A stretch of DNA of 64,000 nt from Methylovorus sp. MM2 (GTDB taxonomy: Bacteria > Pseudomonadota > Gammaproteobacteria > Burkholderiales > Methylophilaceae), in NCBI RefSeq assembly GCF_001648895.1, contig NZ_LXUF01000001.1:1409726-1473725 (forward strand), read 5' to 3'. Below are positions 57,538 through 64,000 of this stretch, piece by piece (within the stretch, counting starts at the first letter, position 1; each line of letters starts with the position of its first letter). Under the pieces are notes generated by a model that worked only from the letters and a program-made list of their open reading frames with translations, did no database searches and had not been told where the DNA came from. The position numbers and the translations under genes were made by a program.

Positions 57538-58623
57538 CTACTCATGGTAATCAAACGCATCGAAACCATGCTGCTTGACCAGTTCATCACGTTGCGCACT
57601 CTTCAGGTCTTCTCTGACCATCTCAGAGACAAGCTCTTGGAATGTCGTTTTTGGTGTCCAGCCTAGTTTCTCTTTGGCTTTGGTGGGGTCGCCAAGCAGC
57701 GTCTCGACTTCAGTAGGCCTGAAATAGCGTGGGTCGACTTGCACAATAACTTTGCCATTGGCATCGATGCCTTTCTCATCGACGCCAGCGCCTTGCCAAG
57801 TGACCTTGATATCGAGCTCTTTAGCGGCTGCATTGACGAAGTCGCGGACGCTGTATTGCACACCAGTAGCGATAACGAAGTCTTCAGCTTGGTCTTGTTG
57901 CAGCATGAGCCATTGCATTTCGACGTAGTCTTTGGCATGACCCCAGTCTCGGAGTGAGTCCATATTGCCGAGGTATAGGCATTCTTGGAGACCTAGCTTG
58001 ATACGGGCTAGCGCACGGGTGATCTTGCGGGTGACGAAGGTTTCTCCACGTAGTGGGCTCTCGTGATTGAAGAGGATGCCGTTACAGGCATAGATGCCAT
58101 AGGCTTCACGGTAGTTGACGGTGATCCAGTAGCCATAGAGCTTAGCGACAGCATAGGGACTACGTGGGTAGAATGGGGTGCTTTCTTTTTGTGGGATCTC
58201 TTGCACAAGACCGTAGAGCTCTGAGGTGGAGGCTTGATAGAAGCGGGTCTTTTTTTCGAGTCCTAGGATACGGATGGCTTCCAGGATACGGAGTGTGCCG
58301 ATACCATCAGCATTGGCTGTGTATTCCGGGGTCTCGAAGCTGACTGCGACATGGCTCATGGCTGCTAGGTTGTAGATCTCGTCTGGCTGTACCTGTTGAA
58401 TGATGCGGATCAGGTTGGTGGAGTCAGTGAGGTCGCCGTAGTGCAGGATGAAGTTCTTGTTGTCGACATGCGGGTCTTGATAGAGGTGATCAATTCGGTC
58501 TGTATTGAATAAAGAAGCACGGCGTTTTATACCGTGCACAATGTAACCTTTACTTAATAACAGTTCCGCCAGATACGCGCCGTCCTGCCCCGTGATGCCA
58601 CTGATTAATGCCACTTTACTCAT
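57538..58623 (-). CDS. gmd: GDP-mannose 4,6-dehydratase
   Basis: First step to GDP-L-fucose, 361 aa from ATG 58623. [20 protein letters not shown] binds [15 protein letters not shown] and [13 protein letters not shown] hold the catalytic residues, and [18 protein letters not shown] is diagnostic. An eight-codon longer frame begins earlier but would start inside the MarR gene; AAGG about ten bases upstream supports this ATG. The coding sequence looks GC-richer than the pse genes around it. Confidence 0.95.
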   Translation of the reverse strand: MSKVALISGITGQDGAYLAELLLSKGYIVHGIKRRASLFNTDRIDHLYQDPHVDNKNFILHYGDLTDSTNLIRIIQQVQPDEIYNLAAMSHVAVSFETPEYTANADGIGTLRILEAIRILGLEKKTRFYQASTSELYGLVQEIPQKESTPFYPRSPYAVAKLYGYWITVNYREAYGIYACNGILFNHESPLRGETFVTRKITRALARIKLGLQECLYLGNMDSLRDWGHAKDYVEMQWLMLQQDQAEDFVIATGVQYSVRDFVNAAAKELDIKVTWQGAGVDEKGIDANGKVIVQVDPRYFRPTEVETLLGDPTKAKEKLGWTPKTTFQELVSEMVREDLKSAQRDELVKQHGFDAFDYHE

Positions 58624-58627
58624 AATG

Positions 58628-58969
58628 TTATGCCTTGTCTTCTGCACCAGATATGGTTGCTTCCTGCCTTAAGGTTTCTATTTCGTCAGATAACGCTTGA
58701 TATTCTTGAATTTTTTGTTTTAAAAAACGTAAAGTAATTACAGTTTTTTGCTCTATTCCGCTAGGCGTCAGAAGATACATATAGGCAAGTTTATTTTTGC
58801 TATTGCGAAAATTCGTGGCCTTCACTAACCCGATATCCACCAACGCTTTAAGGCAGAAGTTGGCCTTACCCAAACTGATATCAAGCGCTTTTGCAAGTTC
58901 GCGCTGGCTAATCTCAGGCTTTGCTTCAACCAGCTTTAGTATCTTGTAACGATATTCGTCAGTGAGCAT
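58628..58969 (-). CDS. MarR-family EPS-associated transcriptional regulator
   Basis: A 113-aa winged helix-turn-helix protein: [40 protein letters not shown] and a short coiled C-terminus. This is the small MarR type that is repeatedly found at the start of exopolysaccharide clusters (the EPS-associated group defined with PEP-CTERM/exosortase genomes). As first gene before gmd it may control the whole cluster. It is four bases from gmd. Confidence 0.85.
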   Translation of the reverse strand: MLTDEYRYKILKLVEAKPEISQRELAKALDISLGKANFCLKALVDIGLVKATNFRNSKNKLAYMYLLTPSGIEQKTVITLRFLKQKIQEYQALSDEIETLRQEATISGAEDKA

Positions 58970-59048
58970 TTAGGCTTCAAAGTGATGAGTGCGTTCAGCA
59001 CATGAACGAAGTGTATCAAAAACTTTATCGCTTTAACAAGCGTCTATC

Positions 59049-59065
59049 AATATGTAATGCATATT
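59049..59065. promoter_or_regulatory. Possible operator between the EPS regulator and the SDR gene
   Basis: AATATG (59049-59054), five-base spacer, CATATT (59060-59065) form an inverted repeat in the 153-bp region between divergent genes. Size suits a MarR-type site, but no functional evidence is available. Confidence 0.3.
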
Positions 59066-59122
59066 AATAATGTGCAGCTTAATAAAAACATCTTAAAATC
59101 ACCCATCATCAGAGGATATTCC

Positions 59123-59809
59123 ATGTCAAAAAACTTACTTATTACAGGCGCCAATCGAGGCCTTGGACTTGAGTTTACTAAGCAATATGCAGAAGCGGGC
59201 TGGCGTGTTATTGCATGTTGTCGCAATCCAGAAAGTGCTGAAGCTCTCAACTTAGTGGCGTCTGCATATAGTGAGTCGATCACTGTTTACCAATTAGATG
59301 TTGGCAATTTTGAACAAGTCGATACGTTATCAAAAACGCTGACAGAACCGATTGATCTTTTAATCAATAATGCCGGGATATACCCAGATAGCAACAGTCA
59401 TGACTTATACGAAAACTGGTTGAATGCATTCCGTATCAATAGCCTTGCCCCCTTTAAAGTAGCTCAGGCTTTTGAGGCACATGTAAAAAAAGGCCAGTTT
59501 AAAAAGATCATCAATATCACAAGTAAGATGGGCAGCATTGCAGACAATACGAGCGGTGGCAGCTACATCTATCGTTCGAGCAAAACTGCGTTGAATATGA
59601 TTATCAAAAGCTTATCAATTGAGCTGGCGCCAAAAGGCATCACGACTATCGTATTACATCCTGGTTGGGTACAGACCGATATGGGTGGCCCAAATGGATT
59701 GATTAATGTACAGCAAAGTGTCAGCGGCATGCGTAATGTGATTGAAGCAATCACGCTCGCAGATAGTGGAAAATTCTACGCGTATGATGGAAAAGAAATC
59801 CCTTGGTAA
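59123..59809 (+). CDS. Short-chain dehydrogenase/reductase
   Basis: A 228-aa classical SDR. GANRGLGLEFTKQYAEAGW binds NAD(P); NNAGIYPDS, catalytic Ser in NITSKMGS and YRSSKTALN (Tyr, Lys) are intact. Similar to CsgA/YciK-like C-factor-type reductases. I chose ATG 59123, with AGAGGA six bases upstream, rather than an earlier in-frame ATG at 59057. It is followed at once by a radical SAM gene. Confidence 0.9.
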   Translation: MSKNLLITGANRGLGLEFTKQYAEAGWRVIACCRNPESAEALNLVASAYSESITVYQLDVGNFEQVDTLSKTLTEPIDLLINNAGIYPDSNSHDLYENWLNAFRINSLAPFKVAQAFEAHVKKGQFKKIINITSKMGSIADNTSGGSYIYRSSKTALNMIIKSLSIELAPKGITTIVLHPGWVQTDMGGPNGLINVQQSVSGMRNVIEAITLADSGKFYAYDGKEIPW

Positions 59810-59812
59810 TTG

Positions 59813-60904
59813 ATGAAACAACCAGACATCATCAGGCCTCTGATCTTTAAAGGGAGAGGCGCATCCAGCAATCATGCCAGCCGTTTTGATGCTGCCCATC
59901 ATGCTGAGATTGATGATGGCTGGGATAACCTTACGAATGCATTAGGCTCTCTTAGGACAGAAGTACTAATTGATAACACCAAATCGATTATTAATTGGAA
60001 TAAATCGCCCGATATTTCATATGATCGCTCGGTAAACCCCTACCGCGGTTGTGAACATGGATGTATCTATTGTTATGCACGCCCCTCCCATAGCTACTTA
60101 GGCTTTTCGGCTGGGCTTGATTTTGAAACGCGAATACTTGCAAAACCGAACGCTGCTGAGTTGTTAAGAAAAGAGCTTAGTAAACCGAGCTATGTATGTG
60201 CACCTATAGCGTTAGGCTCTAATACTGATCCATATCAGCCTATAGAACGAGATTACAAGATCACGCGTGAGATATTGCAAGTATTGGCTGAATTCCGACA
60301 CCCACTCACAATTGTGAGTAAGTCATCCATGATTGAGCGTGATATCGATATTTTAGCGCCGATGGCAAAATATGGATTAGTGCAAACCTTCATCTCTATT
60401 TCGACATTACAGAATGATATATCACGCACACTTGAGCCACGCACAGTAGCTCCGCTAAGAAGAATTGAAACAATGAGAAGATTGCATGAGGCTGGAATCC
60501 CAGTTGGTGTGATGACAGCCCCTATCATCCCTGTGCTCACAGATACCGAGATGGAATCCATATTGCACGCTGCTGCTGAAGCCGGGGCCTCTTATGCGGG
60601 CTATGTACTCTTGCGTTTACCCTTGGAAGTAGCGCCTTTATTTGAAGAATGGCTGCAGTTACACCATCCATTAAAAGCAGCGCATGTCATGAGCATCGTC
60701 AGGCAAAGCAGGAATGGTGAAGTGTATCAGTCGGGATTTCATGAACGCATGCGGGGGAGCGGGCTTTTCGCCGACATGATCAGGCAGAGGTTTAGGCTAA
60801 CGACACGAAAGCTTGGATTGAATGTTTTAAAGTTGCAGTTGAATACGAATCTATTCGCGCCACCTATCACAAAGAAGCACATCAGCCAGCTTGATCTGTT
60901 TTAG
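59813..60904 (+). CDS. PA0069-family radical SAM protein
   Basis: Radical SAM protein, about 363 aa. Cluster motif EHGCIYCYARPSHSYLG carries CxxxCxxC-like cysteines with spacing GC-IY-C, as in the PA0069/spore photoproduct lyase-related group; NPYRGCEHGC precedes it. KPNAAELLRKELSKP and PHPLTIVSKSSMIERDID-type stretches support the family. Function is not established. I use ATG 59813; a TTG one codon earlier abuts the SDR stop. Confidence 0.85.
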   Translation: MKQPDIIRPLIFKGRGASSNHASRFDAAHHAEIDDGWDNLTNALGSLRTEVLIDNTKSIINWNKSPDISYDRSVNPYRGCEHGCIYCYARPSHSYLGFSAGLDFETRILAKPNAAELLRKELSKPSYVCAPIALGSNTDPYQPIERDYKITREILQVLAEFRHPLTIVSKSSMIERDIDILAPMAKYGLVQTFISISTLQNDISRTLEPRTVAPLRRIETMRRLHEAGIPVGVMTAPIIPVLTDTEMESILHAAAEAGASYAGYVLLRLPLEVAPLFEEWLQLHHPLKAAHVMSIVRQSRNGEVYQSGFHERMRGSGLFADMIRQRFRLTTRKLGLNVLKLQLNTNLFAPPITKKHISQLDLF

Positions 60905-60921
60905 TGCTTAACCTATTAAAA

Positions 60922-61320
60922 CTAAAGCCCAGTAAAGCGCTTGATATCGCGTAGCTGTCTTTTAGTCGGCCGACCTGCTCCACGCTCACGTTTGGCATGA
61001 TCAGCTTCGCCCGTTACGGCCAAATTTTGACGCTTGGCCAGGCTTGCAGCCGTCTCTTCATAAAGTAACGCGGCTTCTGGTGCGCCGCGGCGCATGTTAG
61101 ATAGCGCTGTAACAGTCACTTCCATTTCTAGCTCTTTACGACGAATAAGAATGACCTGCCCCACCTTCACTTCTTTTGCAGGCTTGACACGATTGCTATC
61201 TACGTGGATTTTGCCCCCATCTATCGCATCGGTTGCTAAACTACGGGTCTTGAAGAAGCGCGCAGCCCATAACCATTTATCTAAACGGCATTTTTCGTCA
61301 TTGATCTCAGAAGCGCTCAT
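60922..61320 (-). CDS. hslR: Heat-shock protein 15 homologue HslR (S4 domain)
   Basis: A 132-aa S4 RNA-binding protein: CRLDKWLWAARFFKTRSLAT, GGKIHVDSNRVKPAKEVKVG and a basic C-terminal tail (ERGAGRPTKRQLRDIKRF). In E. coli it rescues stalled 50S subunits carrying nascent chains. It is convergent with the radical SAM gene and 10 bases after the Lon-like protease gene. Confidence 0.9.
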   Translation of the reverse strand: MSASEINDEKCRLDKWLWAARFFKTRSLATDAIDGGKIHVDSNRVKPAKEVKVGQVILIRRKELEMEVTVTALSNMRRGAPEAALLYEETAASLAKRQNLAVTGEADHAKRERGAGRPTKRQLRDIKRFTGL

Positions 61321-61330
61321 TTAACAATCA

Positions 61331-63481
61331 CTAGGAAAGATGATGGTTGCTCTTGTAAATCTGGCTGTAACTCTTCAGCGTACGTTGTACACGCCCCATG
61401 ACCGTATCGCCCGCATAATAGCCAGAGTCATCGATACTGCCGGCTGGCAAATTAGCCAGCAGTGAAATGCCTTCAAGCACATGGTTGATGGTATAGATAT
61501 GGAACAAACCTTGATCGATCGCAGTAATAACTTCGTTATCCAGCACCAAGTGATTTAGATTGCGCTCTGGCACGATAACGCCTTGTGTACCATCCAGTCC
61601 TATCTCTCGACAGACACGGAAATATCCTTCGATCTTCTCATTAATACCGCCGATTGGCATCACTTCACCATGCTGATTCAGCGCTCCGGTAACCGCAATA
61701 CCCTGTGATAAAGGTAGACCTGAGAGATCAGACAACACAGCAAATAATTCGGCACATGATGCAGAATCGCCCTCAACCCCATAGTATTCTTGCTCAAAAA
61801 CGATGGACGCTTCCAAAGCCAAAGGAGCAAGTGTTGAGAAGCTCGCAGATAACCAGCTCTTGAGAATGAATATGCCTTTATCGTGATTAGGCCCTGTCAT
61901 CCTGACTTCACGATCAATATTGATCACCCCTTTATTGCCCGCATGACAACGCGCCGAGATGCGTACAGGGGAGCCGAAGCCAACATCGCCTAAATCGATA
62001 TGGGTTAAACCATTGATTTGCCCAACGGCCCCACCTTGCGTACGCACCACTACCTCACCATCTAGGATGGCATCCCTCAACTGTTGCTCCGCATATTGAT
62101 GGCGCGCATAGCGGCTTGCCAGCGTAGTTTCTACATCAACCTTATCTACTAGGGCTGCACCGCGAGCGATGGCAAAGGCAGCACTTTCCAGCAATAGCTT
62201 TTGCAATTCTGCGAAATTAGTGCTGAGACGCCTTTTATCTTCGATCTGTCGATGCATCTCACGGAGCAACGCAATAACAGCCTCAACACTACAATGTGGC
62301 ACATCAAGCTCAACACACTGCTGGCCGATATGTTGGGCATAAGCATGATAGCTAGCCGAATCAGCAAGCAGCATATCGACAAAATCCACCTTGATCGGAA
62401 AGTGTCTTGCAAAACCATCAGCTTCTTCCTGTAGCGCGTAATATTCTTCACGCGTGGCGATAAGCACCACTTTCACACTGGTTTTCAATGGGGACGGCGA
62501 AAAATGACTGGTAGTGCCCTGAGATGACCCTGCACTGACTTCTTCGATCTGGATATGTCCATTACGCAAGAAACGCTGCAACTTCTCAAGAATCTGGTTA
62601 CCACTTTGCTGATCAGCATTAAGATCACGTAATTGCAGCAGCAATAATCCGCCATGCGCTTTAAGTAAATGGCCCGCACGCAATCTCATAAAGTCTGCGG
62701 CATTATCTCCACTATCGGCAACGCTTTCCATTCCGCCAAACAATGATGAAAATGAAGGGTCATCATCATAAATCACAGGGGCTCCAGTAAGACCGCGATG
62801 GTCGACCATCAAGTTCACACGATGCCTGCCGAGAAAGTTTTCCAAAACGCCATCGGAATCATTATTGGCTTGCGCTTGAAACACCTCGATATTGTCGAGA
62901 ATGTCTTGTTTGACTCTAGTTAAATATTGGTCAAATAAGTGTGAATCTACAACTTTTTCTGATGCAGCCTGCTGAATCTTGGCAAGCTGCTCTGTCACGT
63001 AGACCTCTACAGATTTTTTGGCTGTCTCGCTGACAACTTTATCAAGCGCCGCCTCAGGTGATGCGACAGATGTCGGATCAGCCAATAAGGAAGGCAAAGC
63101 TTTTGCGATATTTCTGATATAGGCGTCGATTAAACTGCGCAAGGCGAATCCAAAACCGGCACTCACATACAATACAATCGGTTTTTCAGGTGTAGCAAAG
63201 TTATGAAGCACTAGAAGATCAGGAGGCGTGGCCTGCTTGGCGGCAAAGTCCCGCATGGCCTGCAATGTCAGTGAAGTACGCCCACTACCTGGCTCACCGA
63301 GAACGATTAAGTTAAATCCAGACTGCTGCATCGCCAATCCGAATTGCGCGGCCTTTTCTGCTTGTGCCTGCCCAATCCAGCCTAGATTTTTGTCATTGAC
63401 CAGTTCAGAGGTATCAGAGAATGTCAGGTCATTTGCCGTTAAAGCGAATGTCAGCGCTTGCGAGGATAGTTTTTGTAGCAT
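61331..63481 (-). CDS. Lon-like ATP-dependent protease (peptidase S16 family, YcbZ/LonH type)
   Basis: About 716 aa. N-terminal AAA-like part with Walker A GEPGSGRTS; no Lon substrate-binding N-domain. The C-terminal S16 domain (about 510-705) has catalytic Ser573 in EGDSASCAEL and Lys616 in GGINEKIEGYF; their 43-residue spacing equals that in E. coli Lon. ATG 63481 is chosen, with GAG nearby; TTG three codons upstream is possible. Probably protein quality control. Confidence 0.9.
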   Translation of the reverse strand: MLQKLSSQALTFALTANDLTFSDTSELVNDKNLGWIGQAQAEKAAQFGLAMQQSGFNLIVLGEPGSGRTSLTLQAMRDFAAKQATPPDLLVLHNFATPEKPIVLYVSAGFGFALRSLIDAYIRNIAKALPSLLADPTSVASPEAALDKVVSETAKKSVEVYVTEQLAKIQQAASEKVVDSHLFDQYLTRVKQDILDNIEVFQAQANNDSDGVLENFLGRHRVNLMVDHRGLTGAPVIYDDDPSFSSLFGGMESVADSGDNAADFMRLRAGHLLKAHGGLLLLQLRDLNADQQSGNQILEKLQRFLRNGHIQIEEVSAGSSQGTTSHFSPSPLKTSVKVVLIATREEYYALQEEADGFARHFPIKVDFVDMLLADSASYHAYAQHIGQQCVELDVPHCSVEAVIALLREMHRQIEDKRRLSTNFAELQKLLLESAAFAIARGAALVDKVDVETTLASRYARHQYAEQQLRDAILDGEVVVRTQGGAVGQINGLTHIDLGDVGFGSPVRISARCHAGNKGVINIDREVRMTGPNHDKGIFILKSWLSASFSTLAPLALEASIVFEQEYYGVEGDSASCAELFAVLSDLSGLPLSQGIAVTGALNQHGEVMPIGGINEKIEGYFRVCREIGLDGTQGVIVPERNLNHLVLDNEVITAIDQGLFHIYTINHVLEGISLLANLPAGSIDDSGYYAGDTVMGRVQRTLKSYSQIYKSNHHLS

Positions 63482-63508
63482 ATTGCTCAATGATTAAATT
63501 AGTACGAT

Positions 63509-63961
63509 TCAATTTTCCCAACGGCTGCGCGCTTGGGTATCCGATACTCTTGCATCGACCCATCGCTCACCATCAGATGTCTGTTCTTTTTTCCAGAATG
63601 GCGCTTCGGTTTTCAGGTAATCCATCACGTACTCACAGGCTGAAAATGCTTCGCCTCGGTGTGCTCCAATGATAGTAACCAGCACGATCTGGTCTTGAGG
63701 TGCCAAGGTGCCCACACGGTGAATGATCAACCCATCGAATATGTTCCAGCGCTGTTTTGCGTTGGTCAGGATATCCTCGAGCGCTTTTTCTGTCATGCCC
63801 GGATAATGCTCTAAAGTCAGCGCACTAACGGATGTGCCATCATTCAGGTCGCGTACTTGGCCTATGAAGGAGACAACAGCGCCGACATCAGCACGGCTTA
63901 GTCTTAACTGGCGGATCTCCGCACCCGCATCAAAATCTTCTGTTTGAATGCGCACTATCAT
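63509..63961 (-). CDS. moaE: Molybdopterin synthase large subunit MoaE
   Basis: Catalytic subunit that makes molybdopterin from cyclic pyranopterin with MoaD thiocarboxylate; 150 aa. VGTLAPQDQIVLVTIIGAHR, ACEYVMDYLKTEAPFWKKE carries the catalytic Lys residues. Its ATG directly follows the moaD stop. Confidence 0.95.
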   Translation of the reverse strand: MIVRIQTEDFDAGAEIRQLRLSRADVGAVVSFIGQVRDLNDGTSVSALTLEHYPGMTEKALEDILTNAKQRWNIFDGLIIHRVGTLAPQDQIVLVTIIGAHRGEAFSACEYVMDYLKTEAPFWKKEQTSDGERWVDARVSDTQARSRWEN

Positions 63962-64000
63962 CTAGCCACCCGTCACAGGGGGAAAGAATGCGACTTCATC
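63962..64000 (-). CDS. moaD: Molybdopterin synthase small subunit MoaD, C-terminal end only
   Basis: The last 12 codons and stop are in the window; the encoded end is DEVAFFPPVTGG. The C-terminal Gly-Gly, which MoaD needs for thiocarboxylation, and position directly before moaE make the call firm. The rest lies past the right edge. Confidence 0.85.
   Translation of the reverse strand, partial: DEVAFFPPVTGG

Overview
The window looks like the chromosome of a methylotrophic betaproteobacterium, most likely Methylophilaceae (Methylotenera/Methylophilus-like). This rests on moderate-to-low GC, the cluster rlmN-pilF-rodZ-ispG-hisS-yfgM-bamB-der, PEP-CTERM surface proteins, an EPS-associated MarR regulator, and betaproteobacterial versions of most housekeeping genes. 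The genus is inference. No phage, insertion sequence, CRISPR array or rRNA operon was seen; the only RNA gene found is one tRNA-Leu(CAG).

Layout. 0-2 kb: adaptor of an RND efflux pump, divergent from its TetR/AcrR-type repressor across an AcrR-like palindromic operator. 2-7 kb: a PAS-PAS-GGDEF-EAL protein, a small unknown gene, rimO and a ZIP metal transporter that looks leaderless. 6.9-15.5 kb: an iron/heme locus, all on the + strand. It has a Fur box over a sigma-70 promoter, a 74-aa gene, two paralogous PEP-CTERM proteins each with the same two-hairpin leader, a TonB-dependent receptor, then hmuS-hmuT-hmuU-hmuV and a VOC protein. 15.5-32.6 kb: housekeeping genes (pgeF, rluD, bamD, der, bamB, yfgM, hisS, ispG, rodZ, pilF, rlmN, ndk, rlmB, rnr), with a lone pair of oligopeptide-type ABC ATPases inserted between hisS and yfgM. 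32.6-34.6 kb: tRNA-Leu, 1-Cys peroxiredoxin, S4 protein and yaeQ.

34.6-59 kb is one long leftward surface-glycan cluster. In transcription order it holds a MarR EPS regulator, gmd-fcl (GDP-L-fucose), an ABC flippase, pseB, pseC, a sugar O-methyltransferase, pseF, an FAD oxidoreductase, a WbqC protein, a methyltransferase, pseG, a DegT-like protein, pseI, a protein of unknown type, an FkbM-like protein, an epimerase, two glycosyltransferases, wbpV/wbpL/wbpM-like genes, galU and hpt. Together they predict an undecaprenyl-linked glycan starting with a 6-deoxy-HexNAc such as QuiNAc and carrying fucose and a pseudaminic-acid-type nonulosonate. PseH, the acetyltransferase normally needed, is not recognisable here. 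59-64 kb: an SDR, a PA0069-type radical SAM protein, HslR, a Lon-like protease, moaE and the last codons of moaD.

The best candidate for something undescribed is the 7.2-8.9 kb segment. Two paralogous PEP-CTERM (exosortase-sorted) proteins sit inside a Fur-controlled heme-uptake locus. Each is preceded by a near-identical structured leader whose stem-loops keep their loops, pairing and distance to the start codon. Downstream, alternative stems precede the receptor gene and look like an attenuator.
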